Part shown: positions 31,674 through 40,246 of the stretch, in pieces | How the letters are laid out: the number at the start of each line of letters is the position of its first letter | Numbering within the stretch: position 1 is the first letter of the stretch | Program-made: the position numbers and the translations under genes | Origin: an uncultured Oscillospiraceae bacterium | Lineage (GTDB): Bacteria > Bacillota > Clostridia > Oscillospirales > Oscillospiraceae | Direction of reading: 5' to 3' | DNA: 64,000 nucleotides | Assembly: GCA_910587645.1 (NCBI GenBank) | Contig: CAJUNA010000033.1 | Location: 18,936 to 82,935 of the forward strand | Notes under the pieces: generated by a model | The model's input: the letters and a program-made list of their open reading frames with translations, nothing else | Database searches by the model: none | What the model was told of the DNA's origin: nothing

Positions 31674-33461
31674 TTAAATTTCTCCCTGTATCCCTTCTAT
31701 ACGCGAAATTTCCTGCCTCCTGTGAGAGCGCCGGAATTCCCCGCCTTCGGGCTGCCCCACCGCAGTCCGAAGGCACCTCTCCACACTGGCGGCGGTGGAC
31801 AGGCCGAGGGCCTCCTGGGCCAGCTTTGCCGTTTCACTTTCATGCCAGCGGCCAATACAGGCCCGGCTGGACAGCACCGATGCTGTGCTGACGGAAAATT
31901 CATCTAATCCCCAGGCCATCAGCAAGGGGATGAGGGCGGGATCCGCCGCCGCTTCGCCGCACACGCCCACAGGGATACCCGCCTCCTTGGCGGCAGCTAT
32001 CACATTCCGAATAGAACGCAGTACTGCGGGATGGAAGACGGAATAGAGCTTCTCCACCATGGCGTTGCCCCGGTCTGCCGCTATGGTGTACTGGGTCAGG
32101 TCGTTGGTGCCGATGGAGAAGAAGCCGGCCTCCCGGGCCAGCAGGTCGGCAATCAGCGCCGCCGCTGGGGTCTCGATCATCACACCCAGAGCGATGTCCT
32201 TATCGTAGGGGATCCGTTCGGCTTCCAGCTCCGCCTTGCATATCTCCAGCAGCTTCCGCGCTGAGCGGACTTCCTCTACGCAGGAGACCAGAGGGAGCAT
32301 AATGCGGATGTTTTTCTCCTCAGCTCCCGCCCGGAGCAGGGCCCGGAGCTGCACCTTATATAACTCTGGGCAATCCAGGCAGTACCGGATAGCCCGGTGG
32401 CCTAAAAACGGGTTTTCCTCCGGTTCCATGTTCAAATATTCGATAGCCTTATCGCCGCCCACGTCTAACGTGCGGATGATGACTTCCCGGCCCTTCATGG
32501 TATGGGAGACCTCCCGGTAGGCTTCGTACTGCACCGTCTCGTCTGGGAGACTGGCGCGGTTCATGAACAAAAACTCCGTGCGGAACAGCCCGATGCCTTC
32601 CGCCCCAGCGCGGAGGGCTGCCTCCGCTTCGGCGGCGGATCCGATGTTGGCATAGAGCCGGTAACGTTTGCCGCTGGCGTCCACTGTAGGACGGTCCCGG
32701 TATGCCGCCAGCAAGGCCCGCTGGGTAAGAAGGGCCTCCTGCCCCTTGAGATATTCGTCCCGGGTACGCTCATCGGGGTTGAGGATGACTTCTCCCATCC
32801 CACCGTCTACGATCAGCCCATCGCCGTCCTTAATGAATTCCAACGCTTTGGGCACGCTGAGGACAGCAGGCAGCTCCAGGGCGCGGGCCAAAATGGCGGC
32901 GTGGCTGGTTCTGCCTCCGGTTTCGGTGAGGATGGCGGCTATGTTCTCCTTTTTCAGCCCCACGGTCATGGACGGCGTCAGATCCCGGGCCACCAGGACG
33001 CTTCCCGGGGCTAACTGGGACAGATCCAGCTCCATCTCACCCAGGAGAATCGCCAGCAGGCGGCCTCGCATATCCCGGATGTCCGCAGACCGCTGGCGCA
33101 TCAACTCGTCCTCAGCACAAGCAAACATGCCGGCATACATGGTACATACGCTGTCTGCCGCCGCCTCGGCGCAGGAGCCTCCCTCCACGGCTTCCTCCAT
33201 CTGGGAGCGCATGTACGGATCGGCCAGCATGGCAATCTGCCCGGTGAGGATTTCCGCTTCCTTCTCGCCCAGCCGCTCCCTGATTTGTGCGGCCATGGCT
33301 GAGGTGCGCCGGCTAAATTCCGCAATGCCCTCCTGGAGGCGGGCTTTTTCCGTCTCTTTATCGGAGTAGCGCACATTGGAATAATCCAGGCTCGCTTCCC
33401 GCACGCAGACGGCCCGGCCCAGGCCTATGCCATCCGATGCGGCGATTCCTTGCAGGATCAT
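31674..33461 (-). CDS. ptsI: PTS enzyme I
   Basis: A 595-residue phosphoenolpyruvate-protein phosphotransferase that passes phosphate from PEP to HPr. The active His187 lies in TGGRTSHAAIL; GIGLFRTEFLFMNR, MIETPAAALIADLLA and FSIGTNDLTQYTIAADRGN form the PEP-binding barrel. The C-terminus is about 20 residues longer than usual. The start MILQGI is supported by AAGGAGGAA; an upstream in-frame extension is not needed. It is 62 bases downstream of ptsH. Confidence 0.94.
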   Translation of the reverse strand: MILQGIAASDGIGLGRAVCVREASLDYSNVRYSDKETEKARLQEGIAEFSRRTSAMAAQIRERLGEKEAEILTGQIAMLADPYMRSQMEEAVEGGSCAEAAADSVCTMYAGMFACAEDELMRQRSADIRDMRGRLLAILLGEMELDLSQLAPGSVLVARDLTPSMTVGLKKENIAAILTETGGRTSHAAILARALELPAVLSVPKALEFIKDGDGLIVDGGMGEVILNPDERTRDEYLKGQEALLTQRALLAAYRDRPTVDASGKRYRLYANIGSAAEAEAALRAGAEGIGLFRTEFLFMNRASLPDETVQYEAYREVSHTMKGREVIIRTLDVGGDKAIEYLNMEPEENPFLGHRAIRYCLDCPELYKVQLRALLRAGAEEKNIRIMLPLVSCVEEVRSARKLLEICKAELEAERIPYDKDIALGVMIETPAAALIADLLAREAGFFSIGTNDLTQYTIAADRGNAMVEKLYSVFHPAVLRSIRNVIAAAKEAGIPVGVCGEAAADPALIPLLMAWGLDEFSVSTASVLSSRACIGRWHESETAKLAQEALGLSTAASVERCLRTAVGQPEGGEFRRSHRRQEISRIEGIQGEI

Positions 33462-33523
33462 GGGTCGTTCCTCCTTTTTGCCCTGGTAGCCTTTACCGGC
33501 CGCCAGGGTTTGCATAAAGCGTC

Positions 33524-33790
33524 TCACATATCGCCCAGGCCGGATTCCAGCAGGGCAACCGCTTTCATGAGGGCTTCTTCCTCCTGGGGGCCGCTGCATT
33601 GAATTTCGATCTCAGCGCCCTGCTTGATGCAGGAGAGCATTACGCTCATGATGGACTTGGCGTCGATAGACTTTCCGTTGAAAAGGATACGCACGTCACA
33701 GTCCATATCCTTCATGGCGGAGACGAATACTTGTGCGGGACGCATGTGTAGTCCCTGGGGGTTGATGACCTTCGTTTTTGCGGATACCAT
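33524..33790 (-). CDS. ptsH: PTS phosphocarrier HPr
   Basis: An 88-residue HPr. His15 in NPQGLHMRPA takes phosphate from enzyme I, and Ser46 in AKSIMSVM is the site of HPr kinase, so it can also take part in catabolite control. AAGGAACTG lies upstream of the ATG. No sugar-specific PTS component is in the window, so these are the general proteins. Confidence 0.94.
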   Translation of the reverse strand: MVSAKTKVINPQGLHMRPAQVFVSAMKDMDCDVRILFNGKSIDAKSIMSVMLSCIKQGAEIEIQCSGPQEEEALMKAVALLESGLGDM

Positions 33791-33858
33791 AGTAAGCAGT
33801 TCCTTTCAAAGTTTAATGACTATGTAGCGGGAAATCTTCTTATAAGCCACTGTATATG

Positions 33859-33886
33859 ATTATAGTTTGCAGGAATGGCTTAACAA
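33859..33886 (-). promoter_or_regulatory. Probable sigma-A promoter of ptsH-ptsI
   Basis: On the minus strand TTGTTA (33886-33881), 16 bases, TATAAT (33864-33859), 69 bases before the ptsH start codon. Confidence 0.6.
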
Positions 33887-34009
33887 AAAAGTTTTTCCAT
33901 ATATCTTTTTATATCATGCAAAATCTCTACATAAGTTGGTTTTTATGAATAGGTACCATTTTAGCACCACAAATTATAAAAGGGCAATATAAAAAGCGAA
34001 CTTACAGAT

Positions 34010-34135
34010 AGTGGTATTATAACTCTTCCCAGCGAAATCAGCAAGGATAAGATAAATCTTGCAGATGGGGCCGTCATACCACTTGGCGGGCATACAAAGG
34101 AGACGATTCCGGCTGCGGAAATCGTCTCCTTTTTG
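34010..34135 (+). ncRNA. Putative structured RNA ending in an intrinsic terminator
   Basis: An outer stem AGTGGTAT (34010-34017) / ATACCACT (34076-34083) encloses 58 bases with an inner hairpin (GCAAGGAT/ATCTTGC). It is followed by a perfect 13-base terminator stem AAAGGAGACGATT/AATCGTCTCCTTT with a T run (34096-34135). GTGGTATTAT at its 5' edge could also be read as an extended -10 element. No gene follows for more than 500 bases, so this looks like a small RNA or an orphan riboswitch-like element. I do not recognise the class. Confidence 0.4.
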
Positions 34136-34352
34136 CGCGTGTTATTGGCTGGGCCTTAAACCTATAAGCCTAATTTCTCTGCGATTTACACCAAAAGAGC
34201 GGATGTGATTTTGAAAGTAATAGGCCGCAACGTAAAAAACAAGATTACATCTAATGCACGGCACCTCCGTCCCGCCAGAATGGATACCTCCCCGTCTGCA
34301 CAAAATAACCCTGTCCCCATACCGTCACACAGCAGATCCGAAACATTTCAGT

Positions 34353-34398
34353 AAAATACCTCCCTAAAAGCGCGGATCACAGGGAGTATTTTTATTTT
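34353..34398 (+). terminator. Intrinsic terminator without an evident gene
   Basis: AAATAC-C-TCCCT pairs with AGGGAGTATTT (one bulged C) and is followed by TTTATTTT. No coding sequence lies upstream on this strand, so it may end another non-coding transcript. Confidence 0.55.
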
Positions 34399-34440
34399 CC
34401 ACCGGCCAGAAAGTGAGCATTTAACCGATTGCGGTATTTT

Positions 34441-34461
34441 ATGAACGATTTTATCGTCAAA
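34441..34461. promoter_or_regulatory. Operator candidate O1 of the sugar locus
   Basis: ATGAACGAT-TTT-ATCGTCAAAT, an imperfect palindrome with the same half-site (ATGAACG) as the operator overlapping the promoter start, about 100 bases further downstream. Confidence 0.45.
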
Positions 34462-34511
34462 TAGCACAACAAACCATCATATTTTTCGTATTTTCCAGCA
34501 TCTTAAAATGT

Positions 34512-34540
34512 TTGACAAGAAAACTCGCATGATATATAAT
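34512..34540 (+). promoter_or_regulatory. Perfect consensus sigma-A promoter of the sugar operon
   Basis: TTGACA (34512-34517), 17 bases, TATAAT (34535-34540): full consensus in both boxes and spacing. Transcription should start near 34547, inside the palindrome at 34546-34564. Confidence 0.88.
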
Positions 34541-34545
34541 ACAAA

Positions 34546-34564
34546 TATGAACGTATCGTTCATA
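34546..34564. promoter_or_regulatory. Operator candidate O2 over the transcription start
   Basis: TATGAACG-TAT-CGTTCATA, a perfect palindrome with eight-base arms directly after the -10 box, ideal for repression. The DeoR-type regulator encoded at the end of the locus is the natural candidate. Confidence 0.7.
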
Positions 34565-34583
34565 AAACGCACAAGCTGTTATA

Positions 34584-34608
34584 TTTTATGAATTACCAAC
34601 TCATAAAA
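34584..34608. promoter_or_regulatory. Operator candidate O3 in the leader
   Basis: TTTTATGA (34584-34591) and TCATAAAA (34601-34608), perfect inverted arms nine bases apart, sharing TTATGA/TCATAA with the other two sites. Confidence 0.55.
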
Positions 34609-34670
34609 CCGCCTGTGCCATGCACACAACCGCACCCAAAAAATCATCAGAATCGAAAGGAAGAAGAAAC

Positions 34671-35993
34671 ATGAAAAAGAACGGATTGTGTCTCTTGTTA
34701 GCCCTGGCCCTAATGCTTGGCTTGTTTGCCGGATGCTCCAACAACCAGCAGGGCGATGAACCATCTGCACCCCCGGCCAAGACCGATGAACCGGCCACGC
34801 CGCCTGCGGATAACGAGCCTGCGGATCCCGCTGCCGGGGAAGTCACCTTGACCTTCTGGACCCCCACCTGGCGCCAGGCGGCGGAGGAGCCCATCATCGC
34901 TGACTTTATGGAGAAATACCCCAACATCAAGATCGAGACCACCTTCATGTCCTCCGATGACATCAAGGCCAACACGAAGATCGCCGCGTCCTCCAACACC
35001 CTGCCCGACATGTGGTACAACTGGGGTGGCGTCCTGGCGGATTTCTTTGCCCAAAACGACCTGTGCCTTGATCTCACGGACTACGCCGCTGGCCATGATT
35101 GGAACAACCGCTTCCTGGCTGGCGCACTGGAGCAGGTGGCTTATGAGGACAAGATGGTGGGCCTGCCTCAAAACCTGGTCGGTATTGTCATGTTCTACCG
35201 CGCCGACATCTTCCAGCAGTATAACCTGACGGTCCCCACCACCCTGGAGGAGCTGGAGGCTGTGTGTGACACCCTGCTGGCCAACGGCATTATCCCCATG
35301 TCCACTTACGGCAACGCCATGATGCGCACCCACGAGGCTCTGCTGGAGTACTATGCCGGCGAGGAGGAGCACGACAGCCTGCTGTCCCTCAAGACCGACT
35401 GGAGCCAGTCCGAAGCGGTCACCAAGAGCTTTGCCAAGCTCAAAGAGTGGATTGACAAGGGCTACTTCCCCTCCACGGTTCTCACCGAGGACGCCAACTC
35501 CTCCACCATGCTGGTCTACACCGGCTCCGCCGCCATGATTATGGAGAACCCCGGTATGTCCTCCGCCATCTATGCCAACGGCTATAATCCCGAGGACTAC
35601 GCCTGGTTCGTCTTCCCCACCGGCACGGGCCGCATTTCCGCTTACGCCAAGCTCTGCCAGTTCAACGCCAACATCACCGATGAGAAGCTGGAAGCCGCCA
35701 TGCTGTTCTGGGACTACTATTACAGCCAGGAGAGCATCACTGCCCACGATGCCATTGAGCAGCCTACCGCTACCATCGGCGTAGAACTGCCGGAAAACTA
35801 CGCGCTGGCCGATGGGATGCTGGAAGCCATCAGTGAAAACGGCAGCTTTACCGTTATGGATCTGAAGGTCGCCCCCGAGGTCATGAGCCAGTACTTCGCC
35901 ACCTGCGAGGCCGTCATTCTGGGGACTATCACCCCCGATGCCGCTGGTGCGGAGATCCAGGCCGCAGTAGAGAGCTACCTGGCTAACCAGTAA
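34671..35993 (+). CDS. Sugar ABC transporter substrate-binding lipoprotein (CUT1)
   Basis: A 440-residue lipoprotein that captures a carbohydrate outside the cell. The signal peptide MKKNGLCLLLALALMLGLFA ends in the lipobox FAGC, followed by a Pro/Asp/Glu-rich linker. The mature domain begins VTLTFWTPTWRQAAEEPIIA and has AAGHDWNNRF and YGLP-like KMVGLPQNLVG segments of extracellular solute-binding family 1. GAAAGGAAG sets the start. First gene of the operon. The ligand cannot be read from sequence; the downstream GH29 suggests an oligosaccharide or glycoside. Confidence 0.92.
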   Translation: MKKNGLCLLLALALMLGLFAGCSNNQQGDEPSAPPAKTDEPATPPADNEPADPAAGEVTLTFWTPTWRQAAEEPIIADFMEKYPNIKIETTFMSSDDIKANTKIAASSNTLPDMWYNWGGVLADFFAQNDLCLDLTDYAAGHDWNNRFLAGALEQVAYEDKMVGLPQNLVGIVMFYRADIFQQYNLTVPTTLEELEAVCDTLLANGIIPMSTYGNAMMRTHEALLEYYAGEEEHDSLLSLKTDWSQSEAVTKSFAKLKEWIDKGYFPSTVLTEDANSSTMLVYTGSAAMIMENPGMSSAIYANGYNPEDYAWFVFPTGTGRISAYAKLCQFNANITDEKLEAAMLFWDYYYSQESITAHDAIEQPTATIGVELPENYALADGMLEAISENGSFTVMDLKVAPEVMSQYFATCEAVILGTITPDAAGAEIQAAVESYLANQ

Positions 35994-36104
35994 CCCCGCA
36001 ACACCTGTAAGAGAATAAAGACAAAGGATGCTCCGGACATATGTGATATGGCGCAACGTCCGGGGCATCCTTTTCCGCAGTGCCGGCGGAGAGGGGAGGA
36101 AACA

Positions 36105-36971
36105 TTGTTAAAACAAAAGAAAACCCGCTATCTATTTATGGTCCCGGCGATGCTGATATACTGTGCCGTAGTTGTCGCCCCGGCCCTGTATTCTTTGTTC
36201 CTAAGCCTGTTTAAGTGGAATGGCCTAGGAAAAATGACCTTTGTAGGCCTTACCAACTATGTCAACCTGTTCACCAAGGATCAGGTATTTCGGATCGCGC
36301 TGAAAAATAACCTGATCTGGATTATTCTGACCATCGTATTCACCATGACGCTGGCGCTGCTTCTGGCGGTGCTGTTGAACCGGAAGTTCCGCGGCCGCGT
36401 TGTTTACCGTGCCATTTTTTATTTTCCATATATGCTCTCCTGGGTGGTCATCGGCATCGTCTGGCGATGGATATACAATCCCAACATAGGCTTCCTGGAC
36501 GAGCTGCTGCACTTCCTGCACCTGGAGCATTTAAGCATTGTCTGGCTCTCCGAGCCGAAGATTGCCCTCTACTGCGTATTCATCGCCGCCCTCTGGCAGG
36601 GGATTGGCCAGCCCATGTTATATTTCCTGGCGGGCCTGCAAGGCGTACCCAAGGAACTGTACGAAGCTGCGGAGGTAGATGGGGCCAATAAGGCGGCCCT
36701 GTTCTTCCACATCACCATCCCCCAGCTTAAGGAGACTTTCGTTATTGTATTTGCCACCCTGACCATCGCGTCCATGAAGGTGTACGATGTAGTCTACGTC
36801 ATGACCAACGGCGGCCCGGTGAACTCCACGCAAACCCTGGCCTCCTACATGTATTCCCAGACCTTCTCCTACACCAACCTAGGCACCGGCAGTGCCATCG
36901 CCTCGATCATGATGCTGATTATGATGGTGATTATCGTTCCCTACGTGTTATATTCCACAAAGGAGGACTGA
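36105..36971 (+). CDS. Sugar ABC transporter permease, MalF/UgpA type (TTG start)
   Basis: A 288-residue permease with six predicted membrane helices. The coupling EAA loop is LYEAAEVDGANKAALFFHIT, and the C-terminus MTNGGPVNSTQTLASYMY is typical of CUT1 permeases. GGGGAGGAAA lies just before a TTG start that yields LLKQKKTRYLF; an upstream in-frame ATG lacks support. It pairs with the next gene, eight bases away. Confidence 0.9.
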   Translation: MLKQKKTRYLFMVPAMLIYCAVVVAPALYSLFLSLFKWNGLGKMTFVGLTNYVNLFTKDQVFRIALKNNLIWIILTIVFTMTLALLLAVLLNRKFRGRVVYRAIFYFPYMLSWVVIGIVWRWIYNPNIGFLDELLHFLHLEHLSIVWLSEPKIALYCVFIAALWQGIGQPMLYFLAGLQGVPKELYEAAEVDGANKAALFFHITIPQLKETFVIVFATLTIASMKVYDVVYVMTNGGPVNSTQTLASYMYSQTFSYTNLGTGSAIASIMMLIMMVIIVPYVLYSTKED

Positions 36972-36978
36972 CGCCGTC

Positions 36979-37809
36979 ATGAAACAAAAAACTGTCAATC
37001 AAATTGCCCTGTACACGGGTCTGACTCTGCTGGCGCTGATCTGGCTGATTCCGGTCATCACGGTGATGTTCACCTCGGTAAAAAGCAGCGCCGACTTTTT
37101 CAGCGGCATGGGCCTGTTCGAGCTGCCAGAGGAGCTGCAATGGCGCAACTACCGGAACGCCTGGGTGGAGGGACGCCTGGGCCTGTATCTGAAAAACGGC
37201 CTGATCGTCTGTTTCATCAAGGTGCCGTTAAGCGTCCTGTTTGCTTCCCTGCTGGCCTTTGCCCTCACGCGGCTGGGCATCAAACACAGCCGGAGCCTGT
37301 TCATTTTCGTCCTGGTTGGCATGATGCTGCCCCAGCAGATTGCGTTGATCCCGCTGAATCTGGTCTACTCCCGCCTGCATCTGACCAACACGTACCTGTG
37401 CCTGATCCTGACCTATATCGGCTTCGGCATCCCGCTGGCCACCATGGTATTCCGTGGATTTTTCGCCGGGCTGCCCAAAGAGCTGGACGAGGCGGCCCGC
37501 ATCGATGGCTGCGGCAACCTGCGTTTGTACGCCACCATCATTATGCCCCTGTCCAAGCCGGCCATCGCTTCTGCGGTCATCATGGACTTCCTTTACACCT
37601 GGAACGAGTTCATGCTGCAAAGCGTACTGATTACCAACGACTCCATGAAGACGGTGCCCAACGGCCTGTTGAGCTTTTTCGGGGAATTTACTGTGGACTA
37701 CGGCCTGCTGAACGCGGGGGTGCTGATTTCCATACTGCCGGTATTTCTGATCTATCTCATGTTCCAGAAGTACTTTGTCAGCGGCATCGCTGGCGCGGTC
37801 AAAGGCTAA
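36979..37809 (+). CDS. Sugar ABC transporter permease, MalG/UgpE type
   Basis: A 276-residue permease with six predicted helices and the EAA loop LPKELDEAARIDGCGNLRLY. The C-terminus ends FQKYFVSGIAGAVKG, the usual end of MalG-type permeases. No ATP-binding subunit is encoded in the locus, so a shared MsmK/UgpC-type ATPase elsewhere is probably used, as in many Firmicutes. Confidence 0.92.
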   Translation: MKQKTVNQIALYTGLTLLALIWLIPVITVMFTSVKSSADFFSGMGLFELPEELQWRNYRNAWVEGRLGLYLKNGLIVCFIKVPLSVLFASLLAFALTRLGIKHSRSLFIFVLVGMMLPQQIALIPLNLVYSRLHLTNTYLCLILTYIGFGIPLATMVFRGFFAGLPKELDEAARIDGCGNLRLYATIIMPLSKPAIASAVIMDFLYTWNEFMLQSVLITNDSMKTVPNGLLSFFGEFTVDYGLLNAGVLISILPVFLIYLMFQKYFVSGIAGAVKG

Positions 37810-37838
37810 CAATCTGACATCAGGAGGACATTAAGCCA

Positions 37839-39164
37839 ATGAAGAAAAAATATTTCGCGGAATGGGATTCCCTGAATGCCCGTCCCATCCCTCAGTGGTA
37901 TGAGGACTGCAAGCTGGGTATTTTCATCCACTGGGGCCCCTATTCCGTCCCCGCCTACGCCAACCCCTCCTTCCAATTGGGTGAGATCCCCACGGAGTAC
38001 GGCTGGTATACCAACAACCCTTACGCGGAGTGGTACGCCAATTCCGTCCGCGTAGGCGAAGGCCCCACTTACGAGCACCATATTAAGACCTACGGAAAGG
38101 ACTTCCCCTACGACAAGTTCGTAGACATGTGGAAGGCGGAAAACTGGGATCCCCACCGCTGGGTCCGCCTGTTCCAACAGGCGGGGGCCAAATACGTGGT
38201 TCTGGTAACCAAGCACCACGATGGTTTCTGCCTGTTCCCCTCCCGGTATACGGACTTTTCCTCCGACCGGCGCGGCCCTATGCGCGACATCACCGGCGAG
38301 CTGTGCCGTGCGGTAGCAAAAACAGACATGCGCATGGGCCTGTATTACTCCGGCTATCTCAACTGGCACGTCTACGATGAGCCAGTATTCAGCAAGGAGC
38401 ATATCGCCAGCTATTGCCCACCCACCGGCGAATACGCGGACCTAGTGTTCAACCAGAGCAAGGAGCTGCTGGACACCTACCACCCCTCCCTGTTCTGGAA
38501 CGATGTAGGCTGGCCCGCCGCCGGGGAGGAGCATCTCAAGCACCTGCTGGCCCACTATTATAATGCGGATCCGGACGCGGTAGTAAACGACCGTTTCAGC
38601 GGCTTCTACCACGGCTATCTTACCAAGGAGTACCGTTCCGGCGAATCCTCCCGGGCGGAAAAGTGGGAGATGTGCCGCGGCCTGGGATTGTCTTTCGGCT
38701 ACAACCAGATGGAAAACGAATCCAACGCCATATCCAAGCGTGACTTGATCGACCTGCTCGTTGCCACCGTAGCCAACAACGGCAATCTGCTTATCAACGT
38801 AGGCCCCAAGGCGGACGGAACCATCCCCGACTGGCAGGAGGACCGTCTTTTAGCCCTGGGCCAATGGCTGGAAATCAATGGCGAAGCCATCTATGGCACC
38901 CATATTTGCGGCCGGGAATCCACCCAGGCCGTCCCCTGCGACATCCACTTTGTGGAAAAGGGCAAAAACCGCTACATCCTGCTCACGAAGGTGCCGCAGG
39001 ATGGATTCTCCGTATTCATCCCCCGGTTCGACGCCCAACTCACCCCATTAGATCCCCGCGTAAAGGCTTCCTGCAAGCCGGAAGCGGACGGCTGTGTCCT
39101 TACAGTGGAGGGCCGGGAGGATCCCTACGCGCTGGCCTTCCGGGCGTCTGGCCGGCATGAATAA
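37839..39164 (+). CDS. GH29 family glycosidase (alpha-L-fucosidase-like)
   Basis: A 441-residue glycoside hydrolase family 29 enzyme without signal peptide, so it acts in the cytosol on an imported glycoside. The N-terminal barrel shows KLGIFIHWGPYSVPAYA, AKYVVLVTKHHDGFCLFPS and the likely nucleophile Asp222 in LFWNDVGWP; NGNLLINVGPKADGTIPDWQ closes the barrel. A short C-terminal beta-domain follows (about 345-441). No fucose isomerase, kinase or aldolase gene is nearby, so the released sugar may not be fucose or may be handled elsewhere. Confidence 0.9.
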   Translation: MKKKYFAEWDSLNARPIPQWYEDCKLGIFIHWGPYSVPAYANPSFQLGEIPTEYGWYTNNPYAEWYANSVRVGEGPTYEHHIKTYGKDFPYDKFVDMWKAENWDPHRWVRLFQQAGAKYVVLVTKHHDGFCLFPSRYTDFSSDRRGPMRDITGELCRAVAKTDMRMGLYYSGYLNWHVYDEPVFSKEHIASYCPPTGEYADLVFNQSKELLDTYHPSLFWNDVGWPAAGEEHLKHLLAHYYNADPDAVVNDRFSGFYHGYLTKEYRSGESSRAEKWEMCRGLGLSFGYNQMENESNAISKRDLIDLLVATVANNGNLLINVGPKADGTIPDWQEDRLLALGQWLEINGEAIYGTHICGRESTQAVPCDIHFVEKGKNRYILLTKVPQDGFSVFIPRFDAQLTPLDPRVKASCKPEADGCVLTVEGREDPYALAFRASGRHE

Positions 39165-39176
39165 GGGGGAACCACC

Positions 39177-40226
39177 GTGAAATTCATTAAAAAAGCCATC
39201 GACACGCTCCCCAAGTGTTACTCCATTGCCCCTATGCGCCGGGAAGGGAAGCTGCAATTCCTGGTTGCCGCTGAGAAGCACGATCCCTGCCGTCTATATG
39301 ATGAAGACGGGAAGTGCCTGGAGACGGTCTGGACGGAGCCGGGCGGGGTCATGACCATGGCACAGATCCCTGGGCGGGAGGACCAGTTCCTCGCCACCCA
39401 CCAGTTCTATTCCCCCAATGATTCCGCCCAGGCAAAAATCGTCCTCGCCACCCGGCGGGGATCGGCGGACTGGGCGGTTCGCACCCTGGTGGATGCACCT
39501 TTTGTCCACCGTTTTGGCCTTCTGGAGCGGAACGGGACGGTGTACCTGCTGGTCTGCTGCCTAAAGAGCGGCCACGGCTATAAAGACGATTGGAGCAAGC
39601 CGGGCCGGGTCTACGCTGCCGTCCTGCCGCCAGACCTAACCCCTTACCGTGAAGAAAACCAGCTTCCCCTGACCCTCCTGCGGGAGGGTATGACCCACAA
39701 CCACGGCTATAGCGCCTATCTGGACCATGGCATCCAGACGGGCCTTGTGACCTGTGACGAGGGTGTTTTCCAGTTCATCCCCCCGGAGGCCCCTGCCGGA
39801 GCTTGGATCGTGAACCAGCTCCACGACCAGCCGGTCAGCGATGCGGTACTGCTGGATTTTGACGGCGATGGCGAACCTGAGCTGGGCTGCATTGCCCCCT
39901 TCCACGGGGACAGGCTGTACATTTGCCATAAAAACGGCGCGGGCGTTTACGAAAAGGTCTGGGAACATCCCGAACCGATGGAGATGCTCCATGCCTCCTG
40001 GCCCTGCCGCATCCAGGGGAAGCCGGTATGGCTGGTAGGGCACCGCAAGGGCGCCCGGGATCTGCTGATGGTATTCTATGAAAACGGCGCCTGGAAAACG
40101 GAGGCCATCGACCATGACTGCGGCAGCGCCAACGTGTTCCATTTTGTCAACAGCCGGGGGGAGGACATCCTTGTATCCGCCAACCGTGAGACCGATGAGA
40201 TTGCAATATATACGATAGGACAGTAA
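39177..40226 (+). CDS. Putative beta-propeller protein of unknown function
   Basis: A 349-residue protein built of short repeated strands, with an FG-GAP-like calcium loop LLDFDGDGEPELGC (near 223-236) and repeats such as KPVWLVGHRKGARDLLMVFY and GEDILVSANRETDEIAIYTI. There is no signal peptide, so it should be cytosolic. It lies 12 bases after the GH29 gene and 20 before ulaG. A lactonase, an isomerase or a sugar-binding role would each fit the context; none is shown by motifs. Confidence 0.7.
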   Translation: MKFIKKAIDTLPKCYSIAPMRREGKLQFLVAAEKHDPCRLYDEDGKCLETVWTEPGGVMTMAQIPGREDQFLATHQFYSPNDSAQAKIVLATRRGSADWAVRTLVDAPFVHRFGLLERNGTVYLLVCCLKSGHGYKDDWSKPGRVYAAVLPPDLTPYREENQLPLTLLREGMTHNHGYSAYLDHGIQTGLVTCDEGVFQFIPPEAPAGAWIVNQLHDQPVSDAVLLDFDGDGEPELGCIAPFHGDRLYICHKNGAGVYEKVWEHPEPMEMLHASWPCRIQGKPVWLVGHRKGARDLLMVFYENGAWKTEAIDHDCGSANVFHFVNSRGEDILVSANRETDEIAIYTIGQ

Positions 40227-40246
40227 ATCAGGGAGGGAATAAAAAT

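Larger units (their letters stand above)
33791..34670. other. 880-base AT-rich intergenic region
   Basis: No protein gene is convincing here. It holds, left to right: the ptsH promoter (minus strand), a putative structured RNA with a terminator (34010-34135), a second intrinsic terminator (34353-34398), an imperfect palindrome (34441-34461), a perfect consensus promoter (34512-34540), and two more palindromes (34546-34564 and 34584-34608). Confidence 0.6.

Noticed and set aside
34061..34210. Short open frame through the orphan terminator (ATG GGG CCG...)
   Set aside because: No ribosome site, and the frame passes through a strong terminator hairpin, which a gene would not contain.
33791..34670. 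tRNA or known riboswitch genes in the large intergenic region
   Set aside because: No cloverleaf or T-loop sequence and no aptamer core of a class I know could be read there.
34710..36068. A 452-codon open frame on the minus strand
   Set aside because: Antisense to the sugar-binding lipoprotein gene, whose signal peptide and family motifs are clear.
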